A DNA stretch of 64,000 nt, taken from NCBI RefSeq assembly GCF_022605725.1, contig NC_065551.1, forward strand, positions 11,470,001 to 11,534,000, read 5' to 3'. The notes under the pieces were generated by a model. That model was not told the origin of the DNA and searched no databases. It saw only the letters and a list, made by a program, of their open reading frames with translations. This DNA comes from Anthonomus grandis grandis. Its lineage: Eukaryota; Arthropoda; Insecta; Coleoptera; Curculionidae. Below are positions 10,993 to 21,335 of the stretch, piece by piece. The translations under genes were made by a program, and so were the position numbers. Position 1 is the stretch's first letter. Each line of letters begins with the position of its first letter.

Positions 10993-12139
10993 AAATTGTT
11001 ATGAAAGTGGCCGTGAAAAAATTCTAGAAATGTATGACTTAAAATTAAATAAGAAAAACTTATATATTAATCTATGCTCTTGATAATACTGTTAAAAATC
11101 CTAGAAATTTTTTTTATAATTTTGGTTTAAGGCTCATTGACCTACGAACGATAGGGGTGGGGGAAGCTATTGAAAGTGTAATCATTGAACTCGGTGTAAA
11201 TACCAAATCACTTATTCGTCTTTAGCAATTCAAAACTTGTTTGAAAGACCAATGTTATGATTTTAAATGTCCAAGCTTATTACTACTCTATAGTTTCTCT
11301 ATAGTCCTAGTAAAATAGCTAGTTTTTTTTTTTATTTTGTTCCAAAAATTCAAATTAAATAGTATATTTTCGACATCATATTTGAAAAGCAAAAATATAA
11401 AAGTCAGACGATGATATCTTTGCTCGTTTTAAAGTTATAGCAAATTAAAGTTTTTTTTTCTGCAGAAACGAGGCAAAACTTCTGTACCGCTATCTAACAT
11501 TCGACCTTAAAATGTCTAACTTTAAGTTAGACCCAGTATAATTCCTTGGCCTAAAAAGTCTATTTCCTTGGCCGGTCAAGTCATTTAACATGCCTCGACT
11601 TTTTTTTATAAAAGACATAGTCGTTTAAAAAATATTGTGTACTAAACTCCACCCACAACTAGACAAGCACCTTTATCTACTCAAAGAAGATTGGAAGCTT
11701 GTTTAGAATGTGATGAAAGAGAGTTTGAACATGTATCCTGGAATTAAATACCTAAATGTTCGAGTTTGAAATCGGTCCTTTTAAGAACCATACATTAAAT
11801 ATAAAAAGAATTTCATAGATAAATAATTGTCATAAGAAAATCACATAAACTTTATGTGATACATTCGTTTATTAAATATGTTGCATAAACAGCTATAGTA
11901 ATGTTAGACATTCTAAAGTCGAAAGCTAGAAGGCGTTACTTAAGTTTTGAGTATATGCGTAAAAAAAACTTTAATTCGTAAAATAAAAAATGGAATTATT
12001 CCAAATTGCACCCTCTAGCTATTTCATTAGAAACGATAGAGTAGTAATGAGATCCAACATTTATTTTTCACATGTTCTTTAAATATGCCATTACCTAATT
12101 GATCTTCTGGTTTGTCCTATGTAGTTTTTATCACAATCG
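10993..12139. repeat. Tandem duplication, unit 2 (1147 bp)
   Basis: Second copy of the 1147-bp unit. The junction at 10992/10993 joins ATCACAATCG directly to AAATTGTTATG. At 12139 the sequence runs on into the rest of the endonuclease relic, which makes this the original position and 9846-10992 the added one. Confidence 0.95.
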
Positions 12140-12375
12140 TTGCAATTAATCCCAAAGATCCCAGACTTTTCATTGGTCTTTATTTTATCTTTTAGGTTTC
12201 CTAAAAGATTTCCTAACTTGGCCGAACTTTGATAGACCATTCTTAGATCTAAGTCTATGAAAACCCTATCAAGGCCTCTCGTCAAGATAGAAAATAGGAT
12301 CGTATGGTATTGCAACAAAAGTTTGCTTATTTTCATCTTTTTGACATGTGGTAGAGTTTTTAAGATTAACTTCAA
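12091..12375 (-). pseudogene. Penelope GIY-YIG endonuclease relic
   Basis: The frame contains GIFGINCNDCDKNYIGQTRRS. This fits the GIY...YIG core with the Cys pair and following arginine typical of the endonuclease of Penelope-like elements. Just before it is the block LTRGLDRVFIDLDLRMVY, which recurs in the copy at 39280-39330. The endonuclease cuts target DNA for target-primed insertion. The frame closes soon after the YIG block, and the C-terminal part (FKEH) is in another frame. Confidence 0.75.
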
Positions 12376-12699
12376 ACCTGTGCTGTGTCTTCTAATCAGC
12401 TTATCAATAATCTTATCATCATAACTATTGACCTACCATTGACTGTTGCTTTTTCTTTATTAAATCTGCTATTACTTAGAGGAAATGAGACCAAACGATG
12501 TACCAAGAAATGCATGCTAGCCATTTTATGTTGAAAACAATGATTAGAGTCACTAAATATGTATCTAAAAGTACTTGTTGCTTTTATATAAATATCAAAT
12601 TCTAACTTATTATTAATTTTGATGATAAGAGTATCTAAGAATGTTGCTTATTTGTTTCTTTTCCGAAGGTAAATTTAATAGATGGAAAACGGTTATTGA

Positions 12700-13030
12700 G
12701 TTATTCTACAAAATTATAAATATTGCATTTGCTTTTGTCAAATATGGCAAACACATCATCAACATATCTTAACCAAACTCGTGGAAAGTATTTTTTGCAT
12801 TTAACTCAAAATGGTTCATAAAAAGCTCTGCGGGAGAGAGGCAATTACCAATGGCTGTACCTTCTAGTTGTTCATAGTATGAGTTGTTATATCGAGAAAT
12901 ATTTGGTGACATACAAAGTTTTGTTAATTTAATTATTTCTTGAATATTATCGAAACCATTACTTTCCAGAAGTTCAATCAGATATTCCAAAGTTTCTCGT
13001 TATAGTCAATTATATAGTTTAGTGAGTGTT
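12700..13030 (-). pseudogene. Penelope reverse transcriptase relic
   Basis: The minus strand reads NNSYYEQLEGTAIGNCLSP then AELFMNHFE. This corresponds to the FYxQxxGTAMGxPLSP-ILAxLFM block of Penelope-like RTs. Downstream, TRVWLRYVDDVFAIF-like sequence at about 12770-12740 corresponds to the YxDD active site. Only this central part of RT remains; the upstream part is replaced by the inverted module beginning about 13000. Confidence 0.7.
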
Positions 13031-13135
13031 TAAGATTTGTTTGGCCATGCTTCATTGCCTTTTCCGCTCTATTAGTTACATCATTAATATATAAGGAGAC
13101 TTGTAAGTAGTTTTATTTTAGTTTTAATCTTCTCC

Positions 13136-13170
13136 CGAAAATGCTAACAACGTTAGCGAAACACGTGTCC
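13136..13170 (+). ncRNA. Hammerhead-like hairpin of Penelope-like element (relic)
   Basis: GCTAAC-AAC-GTTAGC forms a perfect six-bp stem, followed directly by GAAAC and ACGTGTC. This matches the 3' half of a hammerhead ribozyme core (stem II, GAAA, short stem III, GTC). Hammerhead motifs are known in Penelope-like elements. The expected CTGATGA before stem II is absent; TCTCCCGAAAAT is there instead, so self-cleavage is doubtful. The same arrangement with two loop changes is kept at 38892-38930 on the other strand. Confidence 0.4.
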
Positions 13171-13264
13171 AGAGTAAAAATAAAGAGTTTTGGTTCGTGG
13201 TAAAACTGTCTCGTAATTTGAGCATCACACCAAAGGTTCCAACCATAGGAGTAAATTGATCATA

Positions 13265-13505
13265 TAGACAAATTTTGAATTGTTAAAATCGAATAAGTGG
13301 TTTAGATTTTACACGGATTTTAATAACTACACTTTCAGCAACCTTCTCGCCACTGCTACGTTCATAGGCCAATAAGCCTTAAACCAAACAGACGGAGAAT
13401 TTTCGATGCTTTCTAACAGTATTATCAAAAGTATAGGTTAATATATGTTTTCAGAACCACTGTTGCCAGATGTACAGAAATATACAGCCGCTGACCTCGC
13501 TTATT
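13265..13505. repeat. Inverted counterpart of 9785-10095
   Basis: Reading plus here and minus at 9785-10095 gives the same series of blocks: GAATAAGTGGTTTAG, CAATAAGCCTTAAACCAAA, TCTAACAGTATTATCAAAAG, and TGTTGCCAG followed by ATACAGCCGCT. Divergence is moderate, clearly older than the tandem duplication. Confidence 0.8.
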
Positions 13506-13861
13506 CGCCCACCCTAATATATACATTAGAATAAAAATTTGTTTCCCCAACTCACTTTAAAAAACACAGAAAAAATTTATTGTAATAAGTTAGATCTTTT
13601 GGACCAACAAAAAAAATCAAAGTACCCGTGTGCTACATCGTTTATTGTTCTATGAGGTTACGTGAATCATTACTATTTTTTCTCGTGAGTTATACAACTG
13701 TACAACCATGGAAGGAGAACCAGTCACTAGCTGCTGAACAAAATTATTTCATTGTTTGTCAATTGAAGTCGCTTTGTCAATTGAGGACAATTAGCAGGTA
13801 ATTTTGTAATAATTAATTTCCAAAAAAAATATTTTTTAAAAAGACCTTTTAATTAGTTAAA

Positions 13862-13878
13862 TGGCGCAGTCGGTAGGA
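13862..13878 (+). promoter_or_regulatory. Primer binding site for tRNA-Ser of an LTR retrotransposon
   Basis: TGGCGCAGTCGGTAGGA is complementary to a tRNA 3' end reading CGACTGCG-CCA, as in serine tRNA. Gypsy-group elements such as 17.6 and 297 use this primer. An LTR 3' end should therefore lie just before 13862 and a gag leader after it. The LTR start is not identifiable because no second LTR is in the window. Confidence 0.7.
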
Positions 13879-14165
13879 TAGTTCGAGGTTATAGGATAAA
13901 CCGAGGTTAGTGTATTGTAGGACGATCGGTTAGTGTATCGATTTTAATGATTAACCGGATTATACGAAACTTGATGAAAATTCGGTGGAGGTATTTGCAG
14001 CGAGTTTATCGAAAATTGCTGAACAAGAAGACCACTATTGGAGATTCATCGGTGATTAGATACAATTCATCTAATTACGCAAGGAGGCAGAATTTTAGAC
14101 TGTCCCTTATAGAAATGACTGTCGGGTTTACGCAAGTACCGCTCATTAAGTTACATACAGGGTAG
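13879..14165 (+). pseudogene. Leader and possible gag start of the LTR element
   Basis: Sequence after the primer binding site contains repeated GAGGTTA and CGGTTAGTGTA motifs and then a 72-codon frame (13947-14165), which I cannot match to gag with confidence. The element stops being recognisable soon after 14165, so this is a truncated 5' end. Confidence 0.35.
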
Positions 14166-14199
14166 GGTGTTTGGCAAACTTGGTGGGCATATAGATAGG

Positions 14200-14660
14200 C
14201 TCAGATAGAAGATATTTTCTTTATAAACTTGTGTTCTAAAAGCCTCGGGTTTTTTTATATCATTGATTTTGTGTTATTTTCAGGATTTTCAAAAAATTAT
14301 GCCTTTTGACATCTTTAAATTTTTTCAGCATATTTTTCACGTTTTTTTTACATTTGTATTTAGTCTGTAATGTATCCTGAAGCTAAAAAAATCAATATCA
14401 AGTACAAATAATACCGAAATAATTCGTTTTGAGCTCAAAAAGTTAATACAAGTAGAAAAAAAATTATGAAACGTAATTTTAACTTGACGCAAAAAAAATC
14501 TAATCTAAAATCTATCAAGATGTTCAGGTAGTTTTAAAAACATCTCCAGTTTATACTCTTTTCAATGATATACGATGTGTAACACAAAGCCGACTAACTT
14601 GCCACAATTCATGACTTTAAAGGAAAATAAAGTAAAAAATTTTTTTTTTTAATTTTATGT
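14200..14660. other. Nothing recognised
   Basis: AT-rich non-coding sequence between the LTR fragment and the next transposase relic. A T-run at 14640-14650 may mark the end of the neighbouring element. Confidence 0.35.
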
Positions 14661-14673
14661 ATTTATTTCAAAA

Positions 14674-15819
14674 TTACAAATTTTGTTGAAACTGCGCTCC
14701 CCTGGCTCTTATACATGCCCTACATCGCCGTCGCATTTCTACTGTCGTAAGGCGAAGTCGCATCTCTTCTCTGACGGTTAGAAAAGCGGCATTGATTCTT
14801 TGAATTAAGTGGTCTAGATTGTCAATTTCCACCTCGTACACGAATTCTTTGGCAGGCATACGTAAAAATCGAGAGGGGTTAAATCAGGGGACCGTGGAGG
14901 CCATGCGATGGGACTGGCTCTTCCGATCCACCAATTGGAAAAAGTATTGTCCAGAAATTCTCTAACGCCGACCCGATAGTGTGCAGGACACCCGTCATTC
15001 TGGAAGGCGATTGGCCCGGCCTGTCTTCATTAAATATGGGTATATCAGCCAATAATTGTGGGAGATCGTTTTGTAAAAAATGTAAGTAATTGTCCCCGTT
15101 GAGGTTTCTCGGCAAGTAGTGTGGACCAATGAGGTGTCTCCCAATCACACCTGCCCAAACATTAACACTGAATCTTGTTTGGAAAGACTTGGCTCTGGTC
15201 AAATGCAGATTTACGTTTTTGTTTTCCCAATAATGTAAATTATGTTGGTTAAATATCCCCGCACGTGTAAATCTTGATTCATGTGTCCATAAGATGCTTT
15301 TTAAAAAGTGTCCATTTTCAACGTCTGCGTGAAGCAAAAAGCGGCAAAATTGTACCCGTCGCTCATAGTCGGCTTGTAGAAGACCTAGAATAGAGTATCA
15401 CGATGCCAATAAAAATTGCGGAAATAAGTTGTTGATGTAGTATGAAATTACCTTACACTGGGGTGTAATGAAAAGGATGCCTTCCTTCTGCCTTGACAAC
15501 TGACCATGCTTTCCATGTAGAAATGTTCAGATCTGTAGCTACTTTCCTTGTACTAGTGGTGGGATCCTCATCGAATGCGCGAATTACGTTTTCATCCACA
15601 GCAACATCATACTGTCTCCGATTGATCCTCGGTTCTTGAAAATGTAGATTGCATGTTTCCCTTAATCCCACGAAAAGTGTTAGCAAAAGTGTTGTGATGG
15701 GGCACACGCCTATTGGGGTATTGCTCCTCATAAATTCTTTGTGCTTCTCGCGTATTACCATTGGCGCTTCCATAAGCAAATACAATATCTGCGTATTCTT
15801 CGGTAGTGTATGCAGCCAT
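14674..15819 (-). pseudogene. DUF4817 mariner-like transposase, degenerate
   Basis: The true start is probably the Met of MAAYTTEEYADIVFAYG at about 15819. The N-terminal DUF4817 helix-turn-helix continues to NTFANTFRGI. A frameshift then leads to EPRINRRQYDVAVDENV and a second helix-turn-helix. The catalytic part begins at about 15340 with SILWTHESRFTRAGIF, where family members have WTDES, so the first catalytic Asp is replaced by His. SVNVWAGVIGRHLIGP follows. The end, 14859-14674, has the RRCRACIRARGAQFQ tail. At least three frameshifts. The preceding poly-leucine stretch to 15921 comes from a TTG/TTA microsatellite and is not part of the protein. Confidence 0.75.
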
Positions 15820-15883
15820 TGTGGCGATAATGATACGAAAATAAAGAAAGTCACAAAAACAATATAAAAACTCAATTAACAGC

Positions 15884-15925
15884 AACAATAACAACAGTAT
15901 TAACAATAACAATAACAACAACAGA
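15884..15925. repeat. AAC/AAT trinucleotide-rich microsatellite
   Basis: Imperfect runs of AACAAT and AACAAC. In one minus-strand frame they read as an artificial leucine stretch. Confidence 0.85.
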
Positions 15926-16045
15926 AACGATACAATATTAAATTAACGACTTGGGTACGTAAGAAAGCTAAAAAGTTACACCACGACAAATGTCAAATGA
16001 CAACGTATGGGATTGTTGTTTAACAACATAACTGTTAGTTGTTTT

Positions 16046-16048
<3 letters not shown>

Positions 16049-16099
<51 letters not shown>

Positions 16100-16122
16100 A
16101 AATTATATATATATATATATAT
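16049..16122. repeat. (TA)n microsatellite in two blocks
   Basis: About 45 bases of pure TA (16049-16094), a short interruption AAAAGAAAATT, then a second TA block to 16122. It lies immediately before the target site of the long-TIR element at 16136. TA-target transposons may be favoured here. Confidence 0.9.
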
Positions 16123-16135
16123 TAAATAACATATA

Positions 16136-16772
16136 CAGGGTGTTTCACTTTTTTGTAGCAGGACTTTAACAGTATTTAGATAAATTAATTTTAAGGTGGG
16201 TTTCTCATATAAATATTGATCGTCAAACTTTTTGTTTCTGAGATACAGGGCGTCAAAGTTTCCCAAAAAAAAAAGTTTTTATTTTTTAATATCCGGACTA
16301 TCAAAGATATTAAAATCAAAATTGGTATAAACAATTCTAGGATGAAGGGTCATAATCGTAAATAATGTCATGTTTCTACGTTGGCCAGTGGCGGAGATAT
16401 GACTAATTAATAATGTTAAAGTGACTTAAAAAGTAGCACGCCACTGGATTAAGTCGATTAAACGATCATTTCTAAATAGTGCATTTAATTGTAAACAAAA
16501 ATGCCCTCTTGATATTTTTTTGTATCTGACTCCGTTTTCTTCTCAAATTGGGTTGTAAAAATCACTTAAGATTTGAAGATAAATTTATTTCAACCGTTTA
16601 ATAAATCGTAACATAGCACAATACCACAAATACTTATAACTTATTTATAACAAACAACAGATTACAAGAACACAACAAACAATTAACAAATTTAAAGAAG
16701 GTGTTCGAAATGTGAACCATTTTCTGCAATACATAATTCACATCGACGAATAACCGAACGTGAAATGTTATT
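16136..16772 (+). repeat. Left long terminal inverted repeat
   Basis: Matches the reverse complement of 17728-18345. Shared blocks include CAGTGGCGGAGATATGACT, GTTGGCCAGTGGCGGAG and the transposase C-terminal codons near 16700-16755. The left arm has about 29 bp (CCGTTTAATAAATCG and following) that the right arm lacks. Confidence 0.9.
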
Positions 16773-17583
16773 TAAAAATGGTACTATTTCATTAGAAGCA
16801 ATCCTAATTCTATTTATAAGGTCATCCCTTGTTGGAACAGGTCCCCATACTGAAAAGTCTAAGGGGTTTAAGTCTGAGGATCGTGGAGGCCACGCTACTG
16901 GCCCTCCACGACCTATAATAGGTATCCAACCAGTTTGGCACAATTCTCCCATAATGCGCAGGACAACCGTCAAGCTGGAACCAACTCCGTCTCCTTAAAT
17001 TGAAAGGAATATCTTCCCACATATTCGCATGCTGCCGTTCTAAAAATTCCAAGAAGGCTGCAGCATTTACCCGTGGTGGCAAAAAATATGGTCCAAAAAG
17101 TCGATTGTCATAAATACCAATCCAGACATTAACACTAAATTTATGCTGGAAGTTTCTTGGTCGAATTCCATGTGGATTTTCATGCGCCCAAATGTGCTGA
17201 TTATGGAAATTGACCACTCCACGCCGAGTGAAGCACGACTCATCGCTCCACAACACGTTATTTAAAAAAACCTGGAGTATTATTAGCTGCATCCAAGCGG
17301 AAACTCTTATAATACTTAATGTAGGATCTCTGTTGAATTCACGCAAAATTTGTTGCCTATTTCTCTCTATTCGAAAATTTACATTATTTTCATTTCCTCG
17401 TACATTGCCTAAACCATTCTCAATAATTTGTCGATGGACTCTTACAAATACAGAAGGATGTGGATGCCTTCTAATCGAATATCTGCGCATATATTCCCGG
17501 GCTGCTTCTGCGGAGTTTCCATTTGCAACCCTATAAATAAAGTGGATATCCGCTAACTCTTGATTTGAAAACATAAATGGCAT
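16692..17583 (-). pseudogene. DUF4817 mariner-like transposase of the long-TIR element
   Basis: The likely start is MPFMFSNQELADIHFIYR at 17583, preceded by other in-frame Met codons. The DUF4817 region extends through HPSVFVRVHRQI. After RVSAWMQL the sequence jumps to FLNNVLWSDESCFTRRG, so the second half of the DNA-binding region is deleted. First catalytic Asp is in WSDES and the second in WFQLDGCPAHYG. After a frameshift near 16970 the third lies in SSDLNPLDFSVWG. The tail is VIRRCELCIAENG. The DDD residues are all kept, but the deletion and frameshift make it inactive. Confidence 0.8.
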
Positions 17584-17727
17584 TTTGACACAAAAACGAT
17601 AAGAAGAAATAAACAAATAACACTTTTTGAGAACGCAATTGCAATTTGACACGATAATACTAATATGACATTTACATTTTATGACACTGTTTTTATTTCA
17701 TGGCACACTATTCAAATTATTAAAATA

Positions 17728-18345
17728 AATTAATATAAATAACATTTTACGTTCGGTTATTCGTCGATGTGAATTATGTATTGCAGAAAATGGTTCACAT
17801 TTCGAACACCTTCTTTAAATTTGTTAATTGTTTGTTGTATTCTTGTAATCTATTGTTTGTTATAAATAAGTTATAAGTATTTGTGGTATTGAAATAAATT
17901 TATCTTCAAATCTTAAGTGATTTTTACAACCCAATTTGAGGAGAAAACGGAGTCAGATACGAAAAAATATCAAGAGGGCATTTTTGCTTACAATTAAATG
18001 CACTATTTAGAAATGATCGTTTAATCGACTTAATCCAGTGGCGTGCTACTTTTTTTAGTCACATTAACATTATTAATTAGTCATATCTCCGCCACTGGCC
18101 AACGTAGAAACATGACATTATTTACGATTATGACCCTTCATCCTAGAATTGTTTACACCAATTTTGATTTCAATATCTTTGATAGTTCGGATATTAAAAA
18201 ATAAAAACTTTTTTTTGGGAAACTTTGACGCCCTATATCTCAGAAACAAAAAGTTTGACGATCAATATTTATATGAGAAACCTACCTTAAAATTAATTTT
18301 TATAAATACTGTTAAAGTCCTGCTACAAAAAAGTGAAACACCCTG
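17728..18345 (-). repeat. Right long terminal inverted repeat
   Basis: Inverted copy of 16136-16772. On the plus strand at about 17755-17817 it encodes VIRRCELCIAENGSHF and a stop, which is the C-terminus of the transposase encoded on the other strand in the left arm. Confidence 0.9.
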
Positions 18346-18347
18346 TA

Positions 18348-18925
18348 TATATATATATTAAATCGTGCAGTCGAGTTTTGTTTTTTTTTTTACTTATACA
18401 CTACAGTTGAAAACTACAATCAATACAATAAAGTACGGTGGAAGACTATACAATTAAACGTGGTTGTGCTAAATGGACAATTCCAGCGACGGGGTTCCTT
18501 GCTGGATGGAATTGAGGAACCACATGTAAAAGTAGCTATCTTGTTATGATAGGCAAAATTCAAATGAAAATTCCATTTTTTATGAAATGAAATCCCTCAT
18601 TTTATGATTGTAGTACTTTGCACCTATTGAATTTAATTAAAAAAAAAAGTACAGATGTTGGTAAAACACAAGATGAAACAACGATTTATTCGAAACAATA
18701 CAGATATTTCTTTATACATAAACAAGTTGAACTATATGTTGTTTAATATCATATAATACGTTTTAATGTCATATAATACAATTATAGCCATTTAATGTGT
18801 TTCTCTCAAGAGAAAAAAATAAATTTTAGAGTCTGATGATGATGAGTGAACTCATCGAAATGCATAACACTTGACAAAAGCTTAGCATTATTTGTGGAGG
18901 AAAGCCTTTCCGCCCTTCCCAACCC
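18348..18925. other. Nothing recognised
   Basis: AT-rich spacer after the element. No coding frame or known repeat seen. Confidence 0.35.
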
Positions 18926-19200
18926 GCTACCTTAATGATGAAACTATTCCTAATCATAACAACCTAAGAGCGAAACATAAAGAAAAAAATGTTAACTACA
19001 GGGATCTAGAACACCAGATAAAAAGGCCCTGAGAAATGAGAGAAGTGCGGATAATTACAATTATTGTATCTACAACAGGAGTAACACCAAAAAGTTTAAT
19101 CAAAAATATGAAAGACTCCATCAGAATTTCATCCTTCTGATATCTAAGATATCTGGGCTAAGTGAATGGCCCTCTTTTCTCCAGGGGAAGTGCGATTGCT
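18926..19200 (+). pseudogene. R4-like LINE endonuclease fragment
   Basis: The plus strand reads NHNNLRAKHKE, then NYRDLEHQIK, then EMR, then ITIIVSTTGVTPKSLIKNM in broken frames. This matches the C-terminal region after the DVAIPNNNNL block of R2/R4-type LINEs with a restriction-like endonuclease. The same block occurs at 24950-25213 and 26290-26490. The following CTTCTGATATC...GGCATGAAAT segment is also shared with 26610-26690, so the 3' UTR is included. Confidence 0.65.
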
Positions 19201-19429
19201 ATTTGGCATGAAATAGCCAGCTCTCACCCAGATGGGATTGCCTAGACGGCGCATGAAATGGACAGCTGTCATAAATGAAACGATTCTGCGCATTTATTTC
19301 AGGGTGACGAATTTAGGAGAGGACAGGAAAGGGTAGCTCGTTTATTTTCTTCAGATACATAAAGAATAAGAAAATAAAATGAATCCGAAATGTTAGCGAA
19401 AGCATAGCTGGATTATAGAACTTTAAGAG

Positions 19430-21335
19430 GCAATTTCTAAGTTATTCTGGTGCTAAAGTTAATAAAATAAACAGTTATCATTTCAGTATTAATTCTATTT
19501 TTCATATCAATAATTTTCAACCCTTATGATGAAACTCAAATTATTAATCATAATATTAATTTTTTTGTCATATCCTATCCTAGCCAATAAGATACCCAGC
19601 TCATTCTCCTATATCCCTACTAAAACCATTTTTGGCGCGAAAATCTTTGACCTCTAGGAGTCTTGAAGAACAAGCCTTTGAAGAAGGTTGTTTCTTGGTA
19701 TTTTTGCCGGTTTTACTCCAATGAAAAGTTGAAAACTCACCTTTTGGGTATTTTAGTTTGTGGATACTAAACGCCATACTGCAATAGTGCAGGAATATAA
19801 GTGGTGTAGTTAAATCCCAACTTTTTCAAGGTTCTTTGTTAAGTGTCCAGTTTTGTGTTCCCGAGAAAAGGCCAATTCCATTGGTAAGTCCTAATATTTT
19901 CATTTGGCATCTTGGTTTATGATACTCTACATATTACACATGTAATTTTATATAAGTAGACTCAAGCATACCGTCCAGTTTAACCATCAATGCTTATATC
20001 TACTTACTCTATTGGCGATTCCCCAATCTGGGTATTCTTCCACTTTTTTTCAGGCTTTTTTTTCTCCCCGGCATGGTCTTTATCCACTATTATAAGAGGT
20101 AGAAATCTCCACTCATCTACTCCAATAACGTCCACAAAATCTACATTGACATTCACTGTTAAATCGATCCACCCAGGTCCTCCATCTCAATCATGCAGCT
20201 CTTTTGGAGCCAGGTTTGATCAATGTGTGTGATGTATAGTGAACCATGCAGTCAGTAAACCACCTAACCAGTAAACCTAAGTCCTATCAACATTTATTAG
20301 CTTTACTGTAGTATATTATACTAAATAATAGCCTCAAAATTACCTTGTTATCACTCTCATTATTAGATTTCACTACTACACCATTGTTTTGAATAGTTTC
20401 ATAATAACTAGGTGCATATTAGTTATTTTATTGAAATAGACCGTATAGATCTCCTTGTAAACTGGATAAATAGGCCTATTTCGAAAGTGCTCACGCGAAC
20501 TTTTAGCCCCAAACAATAGAATATGAGATTTTACCCTTGATATAGACACTATATTCAGGAAGGGCAACATAACTTGTTTTTAAAGTAATAAGTTTAATTA
20601 TTAACTTTTCTTTTAATATAGATTCACTTGAATGCTTGAACTAAAGCTTTTCTTTTATGTTTATTTTGATTTTTGAAAGATAACCTAACTTTCTAAGTTA
20701 GACAAGGGACTTTTGGTGTGAGCCCATGAGTTTTAAAGTGCTCTCCCACTAAAGTTGTAATTTAATAGCATATAATTTAATAGCCAAAGTAAAGGGTTAA
20801 TATTTATTTTATTGCTAATTTATTAATTACACCATAACACTTGTACATGATATTAAGGGTCAATATAATTAATTGTATTTATAAATCTCCCTGACTGTTC
20901 TTCCTTGTGAGATTTTCTTTCAGGTTTATTATAGGTATAGTGCTTTTAGTAATTTCCTGTTTTCTTGGTCATCGGAATTTTCTTATCCATCTGGGATAAA
21001 ACAGGTGGCGCTTATATTTTATTGAACTCTTGTGGAATCCACGCCACTCTACCAAAGTGGTTAGTGCTAGTCGGCTTCCCTTTGAGAAGATCTCCCGAGC
21101 CGTCACCTATATAGTCTATAGTAAGTCTCCCTCCTTCCATTGGTTCCCTTGTACCCATTTTCTAACCCTCACTTCCCATACCTTTACTCTCCTTTTTCCT
21201 TCCTGTTATTACCCATCTGTCCATTCAAATTTCGTTTGATCCAGGTAAATAAGATAAAGTATTAGATAAATTGTTATTAAATTAAATTATAATTAATTCT
21301 TATTATTTTTTATTCATATTTAACAAGCTGACCAA
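19430..21335. other. No gene recognised
   Basis: About 1.9 kb without family similarity. Two short open frames (19990-20232, 21030-21239) have low-complexity, serine- and phenylalanine-rich translations and no start context; I do not consider them genes. Confidence 0.4.

Larger units (their letters stand above)
9785..13510 (-). mobile_element. Penelope-like retroelement, rearranged composite
   Basis: On the minus strand lie an RT relic (12700-13030) and then a GIY-YIG endonuclease relic (12091-12375), the order typical of Penelope-like elements. The 3' end is duplicated in tandem (9846-10992 and 10993-12139). Upstream of the RT relic a second copy of a terminal module lies in the opposite orientation (12990-13505, plus). 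Its last ~240 bp (13265-13505) is homologous to the reverse complement of 9785-10095. A second copy of the family is at 38820-39620. Tandem and partially inverted copies are a known habit of Penelope-like elements. Confidence 0.75.
16136..18345 (-). mobile_element. Mariner-like element with ~620-bp terminal inverted repeats
   Basis: The element is 2210 bp, begins CAGGGTGTTTCAC, ends GTGAAACACCCTG and is flanked by TA on both sides (16134-16135, 18346-18347). The left arm, about 16136-16772, and the right arm, about 17728-18345, are nearly identical in inverted orientation, with an indel of about 29 bp near 16600. The arms include the last codons of the transposase. The interior holds the transposase gene on the minus strand. 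Confidence 0.9.

Noticed and set aside
15819..15921. Leucine-rich N-terminal extension of the 14.7-15.9 kb transposase frame
   Set aside because: It is the translation of an AAC/AAT microsatellite read on the minus strand; the conserved protein starts at about 15819.
19990..20232. 80-codon open frame with Ser/Phe-rich product
   Set aside because: No family features, no context and low complexity; AT-rich DNA gives such frames by chance.
21030..21130. tRNA-like look (GTGGTTAGTGCTAGTCGGC and following)
   Set aside because: I could not fold a cloverleaf, and no B-box (GGTTCGAATCC-like) is at the right distance.
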